Source: Calothrix membranacea FACHB-236
Lineage (GTDB): Bacteria; Cyanobacteriota; Cyanobacteriia; Cyanobacteriales; Nostocaceae
Reading direction: 5' to 3'
DNA: 64,000 nt
Assembly (NCBI RefSeq): GCF_014696315.1
Contig: NZ_JACJPX010000010.1
Span: forward strand, 1 to 64,000
In this document: positions 18,185 to 27,807 of the stretch, piece after piece
Position numbering within the stretch: position 1 is the stretch's first letter
Layout of the letters: each line of letters begins with the position of its first letter
Program-made: the position numbers and the translations under genes
The notes under the pieces: model-generated
Told to the model about the DNA's origin: nothing
Databases searched by the model: none
Seen by the model: the letters and a program-made list of their open reading frames with translations, nothing else

Positions 18185-19347
18185 TTAGATAAACCTAAGT
18201 ATTTTTCTAAATAATTGCCAAGAGTTTGTTGAAAGCTTTCAAAGCCAAATCGCTCAATTACTTTTTGTCGTAATACTTCTGGTTGATAGAGCAGGGAATT
18301 GCTATGAGTACCTTGTAATATTTGAATTAAAGCTTGTGCGATCGCTTCTATATCATCTGGGTCAACAAGTACGCCTAATTCTCCCTGACACAGAGCATCC
18401 TGCGCCCCATCTTGATTACCTGCAAGGGTGGGTTTACCGCAAGCTAAAGCCTCTAGGTAAACAATACCAAATCCTTCACCTTTACTAGGCATTGCAAATA
18501 TATCGCACATATGGTAATGAGAACTAAGCTCTTCATCGGGAACAAACCCAGTTAAGGTAACGCAATCTTGGAGTTGATATTGAGAAATTAGCTGTTTAAT
18601 TCGTGGTTCATCGTCTCCCTTACCTACCAAAACGTAATGCACATGAGGAATAGCCTGACGAATTTGCGGTAAAGCAGCCAAAATTTTATCGTAACCTTTG
18701 TACTGCTCTGATTGCGAAAGCCGAGCCACAGTCAGGATAATTGGTTGCTGTGGATTTAAGCCATAGCGCTTGAGCAAGTAATCAGGCTTAGGTGCGATCT
18801 GAAAATTATCAGCATCAAATGTATTTGGGAGAACCACAACTTTTTGCGGATCGAGGTCTTGTTCTTGGAGTAAGCGATCGCGTGTATAGTGGCTGACAGC
18901 GAAGATGATATCTGCGTACTTCAGAGCTAACTTTCGAGTTGAGTTTTGCAGATTCCAAACTTCAATTCCATGAACAACAACCCCATAAGGAATACCTAAG
19001 AGCCACTTTAATAAGTAAGCAGGAAAACTAAAGTTAAGATGAGAGGTGATAATCAGACTAGGGCGTTGCCAGATTCCATATCCTAAAATTTTACCAGCAA
19101 ATATAATTGTTCTTAAAGGTAATGACCAGGCTCCTGCAAAATATAATTGGGTGTGAGCTTTAAAAGGATAGTTTGGTGAACAGTGAGTATCTTGTTTCAG
19201 AAAAATATGATAATCATGTTTGCAATATAGTTTTTGCAATGCTTCTAATAAAAAGGCTGAATACACTTGAATCCCACCTTTAAATTGAAAAATTTCAGGA
19301 AACCATAAAGAGATTTTCTGTGAGTTAGCATATTTGCTTTTTCCCAT
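18172..19347 (-). CDS. Glycosyltransferase family 4
   Basis: 391 residues. GT-B fold: IQVYSAFLLEALQ near the N-terminus, PIILTVARLSQSEQYKGYD and HYVLVGKGDDEPRI in the C-terminal Rossmann domain, and E-x7-E in KGEGFGIVYLEALACGKP. The end overlaps the asnB-type gene by 13 bp, so they are co-transcribed. Start ATG 19347. Specificity unknown. Confidence 0.88.
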   Translation of the reverse strand: MGKSKYANSQKISLWFPEIFQFKGGIQVYSAFLLEALQKLYCKHDYHIFLKQDTHCSPNYPFKAHTQLYFAGAWSLPLRTIIFAGKILGYGIWQRPSLIITSHLNFSFPAYLLKWLLGIPYGVVVHGIEVWNLQNSTRKLALKYADIIFAVSHYTRDRLLQEQDLDPQKVVVLPNTFDADNFQIAPKPDYLLKRYGLNPQQPIILTVARLSQSEQYKGYDKILAALPQIRQAIPHVHYVLVGKGDDEPRIKQLISQYQLQDCVTLTGFVPDEELSSHYHMCDIFAMPSKGEGFGIVYLEALACGKPTLAGNQDGAQDALCQGELGVLVDPDDIEAIAQALIQILQGTHSNSLLYQPEVLRQKVIERFGFESFQQTLGNYLEKYLGLSKCVV

Positions 19348-19395
19348 ATAATATCCTGAGAATCTAGCCTGTATTATATCTACTTATATTTGATG

Positions 19396-20865
19396 CTAAA
19401 ATACATGTTTTTGAGTTTGTTGTTGACGCAAAATATACCTAAATATGAGGTATATAACTAATGTTACAGTAAATACATTGCCAAACATGAGAGAAAAATT
19501 CCATTCATGAGAAGTAAAAGAATACAAAATTCCAATTCCTATTACAATTTCTAAGCTACCCATCTTGGTAGAATTAAGCTTTTGCTCAAATAAAGAAAAT
19601 AATGCCCCTAAAATAGCCATTCCTATCTGCACACCTTGAGAACCAAAGTTAGCATACATTTCTGCTATCAAAGGTAGATTAACTGTAGTAGAGTAATCCT
19701 TTTTATCTACGTATCTATAACGTCTAGCAAATTCATTACCTATACCTTCTGAAGGTTTATCAGGCCATAGAGCGCGAGGAATAAACTTTGTGAAGAAACC
19801 CAAGTAACTTCCACCATTCCAATAAGGAATTCGTTGAGGAGTATCAGCAATAATATTGGCAAATAAGATAATATGTGCTGTTCTAGCCATTGCAGAAGCA
19901 GTGGAAGACTCTTTTTCTTTTGAATTTTTATGAGGATTGGAGTAGTATTTTACAGCAATATCTACAAATAATTGAGCCTTTTCTATAGGGCTAGCGTTAG
20001 CGTATGGGCCTCCGAACCAAGTTAATTGCCGATATTCGCCCTTGACTATATTAAAAGTCATAAAGAATACCAATAAAATACCAATCGATACAATTGGTAT
20101 TCGTTTACGCTCGTAAAAAATAACTATACTCATGAATATACCAATGAATCCAACATTAGCTAAAGCACCTCCAACAAAACGTAGGAGTATGTCGAATAGA
20201 AAACATGAACCCACAATTATTTTAGGCTGCAGAGATAGGTTTTTGTGACGTGACCAGATAATATAAAACATCCCATAACCTATATTGCCCATGACACCTG
20301 ATAACTGGTCTACAGATGGCAGTTTAATAAAGTAAGAAAATACAATATGTAAGACTACTATTATTTGGATTGGGTTAATCAGTTTAGTTAGGGAATAAGC
20401 AGGTAGTTTAATAGGAGAAACTTGTTTCCATAGAGTAAATTTTGAGGCATAAAAAGCCATAACCATACCGAGTAACCCTATAACTGTTAGTTGTAAGGAC
20501 TGAACACTTACAGAAGACTGAGACCAACGACCTATACCTAACTTCTCGCTAGAAAAAATAGGCAAAGCGAAACTATTGACATAAAAAATTCCCATTAATG
20601 GGAGTAATGGCATTGGAGGTCGGTTACGATCTAATAAATATTGTATACTTGGGAAAAATCCTATCCAAATTATACTTAATGCCAGAAAAGCTTTATCTGT
20701 TGAAACTGATACTGGAAGGTTTTTCCATAGATAAAAACTACCTATAACTAAACCGAATACAAGTAATAAGCAAATTTTTTTTAAATAATTATTTTGATTT
20801 TTTTTAGCTCGACTATTAGCAATTAAATGATGCTTCTGTGGATTTTGATTATAATAATTTTGCAT
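19396..20865 (-). CDS. Wzy-like O-antigen/oligosaccharide repeat-unit polymerase
   Basis: 489 residues, with roughly ten to twelve hydrophobic segments and a long soluble loop (~residues 275-365) containing KGEYRQLTWFGG, RIPYWNGGSYLGFFTKFIPRALWPDKPSEG and NEFARRYRYVD. The Arg-rich loop followed by NLPLIAEMYANFG is typical of Wzy/EpsG-type polymerases, which link lipid-linked repeat units in the periplasm. Only 8 bp separate it from the upstream GT4. No Wzx flippase is recognised in the window. Confidence 0.72.
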   Translation of the reverse strand: MQNYYNQNPQKHHLIANSRAKKNQNNYLKKICLLLVFGLVIGSFYLWKNLPVSVSTDKAFLALSIIWIGFFPSIQYLLDRNRPPMPLLPLMGIFYVNSFALPIFSSEKLGIGRWSQSSVSVQSLQLTVIGLLGMVMAFYASKFTLWKQVSPIKLPAYSLTKLINPIQIIVVLHIVFSYFIKLPSVDQLSGVMGNIGYGMFYIIWSRHKNLSLQPKIIVGSCFLFDILLRFVGGALANVGFIGIFMSIVIFYERKRIPIVSIGILLVFFMTFNIVKGEYRQLTWFGGPYANASPIEKAQLFVDIAVKYYSNPHKNSKEKESSTASAMARTAHIILFANIIADTPQRIPYWNGGSYLGFFTKFIPRALWPDKPSEGIGNEFARRYRYVDKKDYSTTVNLPLIAEMYANFGSQGVQIGMAILGALFSLFEQKLNSTKMGSLEIVIGIGILYSFTSHEWNFSLMFGNVFTVTLVIYLIFRYILRQQQTQKHVF

Positions 20866-20873
20866 TAGTTTTA

Positions 20874-22070
20874 TTAACTAGTTTTTGCTAGCTTACTATA
20901 TTTTAATAAGTATTGTATCTTAGTATACAAAGAGGAAAAAGCCGATTCGTAGTTATACTTCTCTTCAAAAGCTGTTCGAGCTGCTAAACAGAGTTTTGCA
21001 TATTTTTCCTCATTAGTGAATATATCTTTAACAGCATATGCAATAGATTCAGGATTATCAGGATCAGCAAAACGAACCCAGATCTCGCCCCCAAGATTTT
21101 CTCGATAGTCTGGCTGATCGCTGACAATCACAGGTAATCCACAGGCAGCATATTCATAAATTTTATTTGATGCCGTTCCCATTGTTTGATGATTAATATC
21201 TGTTTTTTTGTATAAGCAAACACCCACAGTAGCAGCCCAAGTATGAGTAGGAAGTTCATGGTAAGGAACTGGTGGATGATACTTTACACGCTCAGTTAAC
21301 TGATTACGAATAGCCACATCTGCCATTAAATCTTTGTCTTCTTTTTCCATAGGCCCAATCAGTTTAAGTTCTACAGAATCATCTATATAACTGAGCGCAT
21401 TAATTAATTCCAGCAACGAGTTTTTTATAGAGATAGTACCTTGAAGCAAAATTGTATTTTTTTGTAGGCGTTCATATATGATGTTTTGAAACTGGGGATT
21501 TGCTTTAAAATAAGACTTTCTAGGGAAATTAGGTACGATTATTATTTCTCCCTGAAAATTTGTGAGTTTTTTGAATAGTAAAGCTCGCTCTTGAGAAGGA
21601 AAGACAACAAGATTAGCTTGATGCACCAACTTTTGTTCTGCTTTTTGAACCCACCCAGAGAGAGAAGATAGCACAAATGACTGTCCACTGAGATCGTGAT
21701 TATGGTAGATCAGTGGAATAGAGCGAAGTTTCATCATTTGGCCAAGATAAGCAGCTACAAACCCAAAAGCATCATAGGCATATATAAGAGATACATTTTG
21801 AAGCAGCCGACTGGCTTGTGTTACAAAATTAATATATTCCCAAACCTTAGTTAAAGCTGATTGTTGTTCTCGTTCCCTGACTGAAGTATATTTCCCTATA
21901 CGATGTACTCTGACATTAGCTGGATATTGCCAAACAGGAGGATCTTGGTTCCGAGCAATCAAAACTATATCAAAATCAAAATGTTCTGCTAATAAGTGAA
22001 CAGCGTTGATTGTAGGAGGATAGTGATCTGGGTTAGCGTATATAATTATTCCGATACTTTTTTTACCCAT
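20874..22070 (-). CDS. Glycosyltransferase family 4
   Basis: 398 residues. GT-B layout: an N-terminal Rossmann half with LIYAYDAFGFVAAYLG and LIYHNHDLSGQ, and a C-terminal half with NTILLQGTISIKNSLLELI. The donor-site variant GTASNKIYEYAACGLPVI replaces the classical E-x7-E with the KIYEY form. Just upstream of the Wzy-like gene in the same operon. Start ATG 22070. Specificity unknown. Confidence 0.83.
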   Translation of the reverse strand: MGKKSIGIIIYANPDHYPPTINAVHLLAEHFDFDIVLIARNQDPPVWQYPANVRVHRIGKYTSVREREQQSALTKVWEYINFVTQASRLLQNVSLIYAYDAFGFVAAYLGQMMKLRSIPLIYHNHDLSGQSFVLSSLSGWVQKAEQKLVHQANLVVFPSQERALLFKKLTNFQGEIIIVPNFPRKSYFKANPQFQNIIYERLQKNTILLQGTISIKNSLLELINALSYIDDSVELKLIGPMEKEDKDLMADVAIRNQLTERVKYHPPVPYHELPTHTWAATVGVCLYKKTDINHQTMGTASNKIYEYAACGLPVIVSDQPDYRENLGGEIWVRFADPDNPESIAYAVKDIFTNEEKYAKLCLAARTAFEEKYNYESAFSSLYTKIQYLLKYSKLAKTS

Positions 22071-22156
22071 TGCTATTTGTAAAACAGATTGAGGGGAAAT
22101 TATTGATAAAGTGTCAAATTTTGTCTGACTTGTTTATGTTTAGCAAGCAAAATTTA

Positions 22157-23104
22157 CTAGCAATGCTCAAAGACTAATTTAATATTACGAAATAGTAAGT
22201 TCGGTATTTGCATAGACTCAGGATCAAAGCCACCTTCAAATACACTTTGGCTAATCTCAGAAGAGAAAACTCCTGCATGGAAATGTGCTGGATGCCATAT
22301 AGTAGGACAATGTCCCAAATAGGAAGCCCAGTAACTAAATGTACTGCCACTAGAAGCAATCAAAAGCTTACTTCTAGATAAAGTCAGCATATCCGATAAA
22401 GCAGAGTCCGTAGATGCACGCGACACTTGGGTTAGTTTCAGTAGGTCACTTAGCTCATGATCGTGACCATCTGAGAATATGGTTACTGGCACATCATAAC
22501 CAGCAATTGTACGAATAGCATCAATAACACGAATGAACCAACTAAAAGGAGTGCGAACTCCACCTAATTTAGTAAAATCATCTTCTGGTTTCAAAACTTT
22601 AAAATCACCCATTCTAATATGAATGCCAATTTCGGGCGCTGGACGCTGAGATATATTTTCTAGTACAGATGAACGAATACTGGTAAGTAATTTATTTTTA
22701 ATAATGGGTTGATGCTCTTTTAAATCTACAAAGAAGTCACTCCAATGTGGCAATTGATTAAAAACAAATAGATAATAATTTGCTTTTTTCATCTCTAAAT
22801 TAGATGCTTTAACTTGAGCAAGTACAGGATTTTCCTCAATATGTATATTATTGTTTAACCTAGCGAGCAGATAATTAACCCAGGATACATAATTTTTGTT
22901 ATCAAATAAATGCCCATAATATCTTTTATCTTTTTCACCTCTTAAATAAGGGCCTATGACAAACTTACCCCAAGCTGGAGCAACAACAGGAAAGTTATTA
23001 ATATGAGCGAATAAGACAGCCCTTGCCCAAATTAACAGCATATTACCTAAACCCGCCTTAGGTAATTCAGCATTAACTAAGAATATAAGTCTTTTTTCCA
23101 TCAA
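22157..23104 (-). CDS. HxRxGD-motif glycosyltransferase (alpha-1,2-/GT11-like fucosyltransferase superfamily)
   Basis: 315 residues. The N-terminus has KAGLGNMLLIWARAVLFA, similar to the GxGNQ(M/L)F loop of fucosyltransferases but with GNMLL. Then comes IHIRMGDF (His162-Arg164-Gly166-Asp167), the GDP-fucose-binding signature, and a C-terminal SRSKLLIASSGSTFSYWASYLG motif. These three blocks in order support a GT11/O-fucosyltransferase-like GT-B fold; overall similarity to classical GT11 is weak. A deoxyhexosyl transfer is plausible (inference). In operon with GT4 genes. Confidence 0.65.
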   Translation of the reverse strand: MMEKRLIFLVNAELPKAGLGNMLLIWARAVLFAHINNFPVVAPAWGKFVIGPYLRGEKDKRYYGHLFDNKNYVSWVNYLLARLNNNIHIEENPVLAQVKASNLEMKKANYYLFVFNQLPHWSDFFVDLKEHQPIIKNKLLTSIRSSVLENISQRPAPEIGIHIRMGDFKVLKPEDDFTKLGGVRTPFSWFIRVIDAIRTIAGYDVPVTIFSDGHDHELSDLLKLTQVSRASTDSALSDMLTLSRSKLLIASSGSTFSYWASYLGHCPTIWHPAHFHAGVFSSEISQSVFEGGFDPESMQIPNLLFRNIKLVFEHC

Positions 23105-23158
23105 TAGTTAAGTTTATGTAGTTATTAATTTTATAGTTGTTTTAGTAATTAAATTTTA

Positions 23159-24304
23159 CTAAATAATTTGTGAATAAGCCTTGGTAATTTTTTCACCATA
23201 GTCATCCCAAGATAGAGAATTACGTGCTTGTGCCAACGCATTTGTCGCCATCTGATCTCGCTTTTCGGGATTTTCATAGAGAACCAGAATTTTTTCCTTC
23301 AGCGCTTCTACATCTCGAATCGGTACACAAAAGCCATCAATACCATCTCTTACAATATCCTCACCACCTGTATTAGTGGTATGAATAATGGGCAATCCAC
23401 AAGCCATTGCTTGGGGAATTACCATGCCAAAACCGTCTTCAATTGAAGCTAAACAAAATACTGAACACTGAGAATAAAACCAACGTAGTTGGTTTTGAGG
23501 GTGTGTCCCTTTCAGGATAATTTGCTCATGTTGATATTTATTGATGAAAGGCTCTATTTCAGGGGTAATTGCTCCGATAAGCCACAGTTCGGCATTTGGC
23601 AAGTTTAATTCATAAAAAGCTTGCAATAGATATTGTACACCTTTACGTAGTGACAAAGCACCACAGTGAATAATTCGGAAAATATGATCTTCTTTAGAAA
23701 CTGGGTAAAATTCTGCTAAGGAAGTTCCATAGGGAACATGAATTAATTTACTTTCGGGAATACCTTGTTCTAAAAAAGTACGCTTGGCAAATAGGCTCGG
23801 AATAGCAATGCGGTCAGCATCATCATAAGATTTGATTTCTCTATCGTAGATTTCTGGATGAGTTTCAGTAAATTTTAAGCCCCATTTTTCATATTCTTCA
23901 TGAAGAATGATTGTTTGGTAGTGCATATGACTGCTACCACGCTCAATTACCGTTTTCGAGCCTAACTCTTTAGCTCGTTGCAGAGACCAGAAATTAGAGC
24001 CTGACCAACCAACAAATAAATCAAAGCCTGGCGATAAAAATTTGGTAACTGAGCGGTCAAATTGTTCTAAAAACCATAGCTGTAAGTTGCGATCGCCTCT
24101 CAGCCAAGTTGGTAATCGATACCAACTACGGGATAAAACCTCTAAATGCCAAATTGAATGGATAAACTGCCGCTCAATGCCAAATTTAGTAATGGCAAAA
24201 GTTGGATAAGTGGAGATTAATTGATGTAAATATCCTATTTTTTGTAATTGTTGGGCTAAGTCAAATCCATGAAATCTTCCACAAACAGAAACAGTGACTT
24301 TCAT
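23159..24304 (-). CDS. Glycosyltransferase family 4, altered E-x7-E
   Basis: 381 residues. N-terminal half MKVTVSVCGRFHGFDLAQQL and FVGWSGSNFW; C-terminal half with FRIIHCGALSLRKGVQYLL and AELWLIGAI. The donor-binding motif reads EDGFGMVIPQAMACGLPII, so the second Glu of E-x7-E is Gln. That variant exists in some GT4 enzymes and need not mean inactivity. It lies 8 bp after the CgeB-like gene. Start ATG 24304. Confidence 0.84.
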   Translation of the reverse strand: MKVTVSVCGRFHGFDLAQQLQKIGYLHQLISTYPTFAITKFGIERQFIHSIWHLEVLSRSWYRLPTWLRGDRNLQLWFLEQFDRSVTKFLSPGFDLFVGWSGSNFWSLQRAKELGSKTVIERGSSHMHYQTIILHEEYEKWGLKFTETHPEIYDREIKSYDDADRIAIPSLFAKRTFLEQGIPESKLIHVPYGTSLAEFYPVSKEDHIFRIIHCGALSLRKGVQYLLQAFYELNLPNAELWLIGAITPEIEPFINKYQHEQIILKGTHPQNQLRWFYSQCSVFCLASIEDGFGMVIPQAMACGLPIIHTTNTGGEDIVRDGIDGFCVPIRDVEALKEKILVLYENPEKRDQMATNALAQARNSLSWDDYGEKITKAYSQII

Positions 24305-24312
24305 GGTTTTTA

Positions 24313-25374
24313 CTATACCTGTTTACTATTTGCTAGCAGCAAGCCATCATCTTTGCTGAATTTTAACTTTTGATAAATATCAGTAATTTCTGTTACTCGC
24401 TCACTAATATTATTTCGCAGTGCTTTTTGATAACCTGCCTGAGCAATAGAAGCCATCAAAGCCGGATGCTTTAACAGATAATCAACTTTTTGTCTTAATT
24501 CCTCCGGACTGGAAAAGTAAACTGCTTCTTTATCTTCCACAAATAAATTCAGTAAATCATCACTGCGTTCGCTGATCATTAATGTTTTAGTAGCAGGAAT
24601 CTCATAGGTTCTAATGTTATGTCCTGTTTCATTTTGGGGACGGAGAATATTTAGACCTATATGAGCAGAGCCTAAAATTTGGGAAATTTCTGGATAACTG
24701 CACATTCCTTGACATATACCTTTCAAGGAAGGTTCTTGACAATGAGTATTCCAATAATTCGACCCCCAAACCCCTAAGCGATAATTAGCGATCGCTTTTA
24801 AATACCGCTCTCTTTTACGGCTAGTATCCCAATTACCAATAAACGCTACATCATATATTGGGTTAGGTTGCCGTTGAGGAAAATGATATTCTATATCGCT
24901 ACAAAAGGGATGAAAGAAAACTTTTTTCACACCATTTTCTTCAAGAATCTGGACAATTTCTTGGCTCCAAATAAAAGCTGCATCCCATAATGGGAATCCA
25001 CCTTGTATCCAAGAATTAGTATGAGTATGATGGGCATCAATGGGATTATCTGTATAGAAAACAAATACTAAACCATGTTGCTGTAAAGTCTTTATGCTTT
25101 GAGGGTGAACTAAACGAGGTGAAATGACTAAAGTCAAATCCGGTTGAAACTGATTAGCCTTCTCAAGTAATTGTTGATTTGCTAACCTTCCTAAAAATTG
25201 CCATGCCAATCGCCAAGCAGCTTTACCCCATAATGAGCTAGAAGATACTCTCGATGTTGCTTCTTTCCAGGTAAAAATTTGTACCTTACAGCCCAAAGCA
25301 GAAAATCCTCGCCCGTAAACTTCTTCAGTCCGCCCTATTTCCAGGTTTTCTCCGACAATCAATATTTTTTTCAT
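24313..25374 (-). CDS. CgeB-like glycosyltransferase
   Basis: 353 residues. GT-B protein of the CgeB/'glycosyltransferase family 1, group 2' type: KKILIVGENLEIGRTEEVYG start, DLTLVISPRLVHPQSI and VFYTDNPIDAHHTH in the middle, and the C-terminal YDVAFIGNWDTSRKRERYL and GHNIRTYEIPATKTLMISER. CgeB relatives glycosylate surface structures such as the Bacillus spore crust. First gene of a seven-gene run reading down to 16373; a hairpin repeat at 25458-25552 separates it from the methyltransferase upstream. Confidence 0.82.
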   Translation of the reverse strand: MKKILIVGENLEIGRTEEVYGRGFSALGCKVQIFTWKEATSRVSSSSLWGKAAWRLAWQFLGRLANQQLLEKANQFQPDLTLVISPRLVHPQSIKTLQQHGLVFVFYTDNPIDAHHTHTNSWIQGGFPLWDAAFIWSQEIVQILEENGVKKVFFHPFCSDIEYHFPQRQPNPIYDVAFIGNWDTSRKRERYLKAIANYRLGVWGSNYWNTHCQEPSLKGICQGMCSYPEISQILGSAHIGLNILRPQNETGHNIRTYEIPATKTLMISERSDDLLNLFVEDKEAVYFSSPEELRQKVDYLLKHPALMASIAQAGYQKALRNNISERVTEITDIYQKLKFSKDDGLLLANSKQV

Positions 25375-25457
25375 TTAAATTTAGTTTCGCTGACAATTTA
25401 TATCTAAAGGTGGTTAGAAAAAACTAGAAATCTTTCATCTCCTGCAGTATTTTAAAA

Positions 25458-25552
25458 TTACAGCAGATTGCAAGTTGTTGAGGTAGAGGTAATTGTAAGG
25501 TCACGGCACTGCCGTGACCTTACAATTACCTCATTTACCTGAAATACGCTGT
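25458..25552. repeat. MITE-like intergenic repeat, copy A, with 23-bp perfect hairpin
   Basis: It begins TACAGCAGATTGCAAG and ends ATACGCTGTA, giving TACAGC/GCTGTA terminal inverted repeats, with TGAGGTA / TACCTCATTTA inner parts. Its core (25485-25531) is a perfect 23-bp inverted repeat with a 1-nt spacer around CACGGCACTGCCGTG. The same ends and the same inner GAGGTA...TACCTCATTTA recur at 30014-30116. The hairpin could also act as a terminator between 25569 and 25374, though no U-tract follows. Confidence 0.72.
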
Positions 25553-25568
25553 ATCTATGATGAGTTTG

Positions 25569-26492
25569 CTATTCTACTTTTTGAAAGTATCCTACTATCC
25601 ATTCTCCTTTTTGAAATTTATTTCCGAGATTATTGATTATCAATGGTAAAAAGTATTTAAAAAATGATTGAGCAGAAATATTACTTATTTTTTTTGTAGT
25701 TAAAAGCCCATCATAAAACATAGGATAATAAGTTTTATTCCCCATGCTAACCGTAGATATATTTATTGTTTGAAATTTCCTAAGACTTGCTATGTTTGAG
25801 AGAGATTTTGTAGAAAATCCCAAAACATGCATATCAGGATAAACTGAACATGTCAACTTTGGTTTCTCTGATATCATTCCACGAAATTTATTAATGAACA
25901 TAGAACATAGTGGCTCAAAATTTGGCACAATAACCATCAAGATACCATTAGGTTTAAGAATCCGATTAATTTTTGCCAAAAAATCTTGGGGTTCTGGTAT
26001 ATGTTCAAGAACATGAGATATGCGAATCACATCAAATGTATTTATTGGAAAATTATCTAAACTAGGAGAATATTTAATATTAAATTTAGTGTCCGCAAAA
26101 TAAGCACCATGTTCGCTTTCCTCTACACCAACTACTTCCCAATTATGCTCTTTTGCAATTGAAAGAAATACTCCTATACCGCAACCAATATCGGCAATTT
26201 TTCTACCTTTAGTTAAGTTTTCCAGAACAGTAAGCTGTCTTGAGTAAGCTTCATGCATATCACTAACGAAAGTATCAACCCAACTTTGAGGGCAATCCCT
26301 GAGATCTGCATACCAGCTATTATCATTGGCAGAATTTGGGCGAATAGAATTTTTTAGAAATGACAAATCGCAGTTATTACAATGAATCACTTCTGCTGAC
26401 AATGATGTTCCAATTACTAACCCTTGGTTTTTACATGAAGGACACTCATATTCTCGAGAAATTTCTAGTTTAGATAATATTTGCTCACGCAT
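25569..26492 (-). CDS. SAM-dependent methyltransferase with N-terminal zinc-ribbon-like knuckles
   Basis: 307 residues. Residues 17-41 contain CPSC and CNNC (Cys17, 20, 38, 41), a likely zinc site. The class I methyltransferase core follows: motif I KIADIGCGIGVFLS, acidic VVGVEESEHG, then FDVIRISHVLEHIPEP and LKPNGILMVIVPN. This architecture is common in sugar C-, N- or O-methyltransferases of polysaccharide and antibiotic clusters. It probably methylates a sugar or terminates the chain (inference). Start ATG 26492. Confidence 0.82.
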   Translation of the reverse strand: MREQILSKLEISREYECPSCKNQGLVIGTSLSAEVIHCNNCDLSFLKNSIRPNSANDNSWYADLRDCPQSWVDTFVSDMHEAYSRQLTVLENLTKGRKIADIGCGIGVFLSIAKEHNWEVVGVEESEHGAYFADTKFNIKYSPSLDNFPINTFDVIRISHVLEHIPEPQDFLAKINRILKPNGILMVIVPNFEPLCSMFINKFRGMISEKPKLTCSVYPDMHVLGFSTKSLSNIASLRKFQTINISTVSMGNKTYYPMFYDGLLTTKKISNISAQSFFKYFLPLIINNLGNKFQKGEWIVGYFQKVE

Positions 26493-26620
26493 GATGGACT
26501 TCCTTATTGTTTTGATGAATGCAAAAAATTTATTTTGTAGTTTTGAAGTTGAACTAAATTATTAAGAGTGAACTTTTAATTACTCTTTCCACATAGGGTC
26601 TATGATGTAGAATCATTAGT

Positions 26621-27805
26621 TTATACAGTGGCAATATAATTTAAAGCCTGTTTGAGACCTTGTATATCTTCTTGATAGCTCCAGTTTTGAATGATTTTGA
26701 GGCTGCAATCTCCTGCAGTAGAACAGTTAGCGATCGCCCAGCGAATTGAATCTGCTAACGCTGCAATATCTCCTACAGGGTAAACTTGGCCATTTTGTTG
26801 CTCTTTTACTAAATCCGGCGCACAGCCTACTTGATCGCTCACAACTACTGGTTTACCTGCATTCATCACCTCATTAATGGCTAATCCCCAAGGTTCAAAA
26901 CCAGATGGCAAGACAAATACATCACACAAGTCATACATCGCAGGCATTTGCGACTGATTGCGAAACCCCAAAAAGCGAATTGAATCCCAACCTGTTTCTT
27001 TTGCAGCAGCTTCTAGAGATGGGCGCAATAATCCATCTCCAACAAACAAAAGGTAAGGTTCTGGTTCTTGTACCCCATCAGTGGAGAGCAAGCGATAAGC
27101 TGCTAATAAATCATAGGGACGCTTGACATCAATGAGTTTGGCAGCGTAAAGAATAATTGGTCTATCTGGCTCTAAATTAAGTGATCGCCGCAGTTCTTCA
27201 CGATTAGTCCTGGCTAAAATTGTTAATTTCTGAAAATAGTCATTATCAACAGCATAGGGTACAGAAAACAAGCGGTTATCTGCAATGCCATACTGGTTGT
27301 AAAACTGACGGTTGAGAGTGCCAATGTTGAGAAATCCACTCACTTTTTGAAATAGCCACTCCAAAAATACTTTTTTTGCAGTTTTTTTCAGTGGATTTGT
27401 GGTGTTGTTTAAACCGTTGGCTTCTCCCCTAAGTAAAACGGGAATGCCTAATTTATTTGCTGCCTGTATTGCCTGTATACTACATAGCCAAGACCATCCA
27501 TGTACCCAAATGGCATCAAATTGTCCGGCTTTTAACTGTGGAAAAATATCTTTAGCTAGCGACTTTTGTGCGACATCTTGCTGGTTATTACTAGCCCAAC
27601 AGTCTAAAAATCGATAATTATAACCATCAGTGAGCGGTACATCCCACTCAATTAATCGCCCAAATCCCTCATCTTGATAAGCTTTTAAAGAAAAATCACT
27701 ATAGAAAAAAACTTTCAGATCAATGTCTGGTTCGGCGGCAATGAGCCGCAACAAGGGAGCTTGATACTGAATTGGGTGAGAGACAAAGTAAGCTAAACGT
27801 AGCAT
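26621..27805 (-). CDS. Glycosyltransferase family 4
   Basis: 394 residues. N-terminus MLRLAYFVSHPIQYQAPLLR, then WVHGWSWLCSIQA and GIPVLLRGEA. The C-terminal domain has PIILYAAKLIDVKRPYDLL and E-x7-E in GFEPWGLAINEVMNAGKPVVVSDQ. A 2-bp gap separates it from the gene at 27808, so they are co-transcribed. Specificity unknown. Confidence 0.88.
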   Translation of the reverse strand: MLRLAYFVSHPIQYQAPLLRLIAAEPDIDLKVFFYSDFSLKAYQDEGFGRLIEWDVPLTDGYNYRFLDCWASNNQQDVAQKSLAKDIFPQLKAGQFDAIWVHGWSWLCSIQAIQAANKLGIPVLLRGEANGLNNTTNPLKKTAKKVFLEWLFQKVSGFLNIGTLNRQFYNQYGIADNRLFSVPYAVDNDYFQKLTILARTNREELRRSLNLEPDRPIILYAAKLIDVKRPYDLLAAYRLLSTDGVQEPEPYLLFVGDGLLRPSLEAAAKETGWDSIRFLGFRNQSQMPAMYDLCDVFVLPSGFEPWGLAINEVMNAGKPVVVSDQVGCAPDLVKEQQNGQVYPVGDIAALADSIRWAIANCSTAGDCSLKIIQNWSYQEDIQGLKQALNYIATV

Positions 27806-27807
27806 TA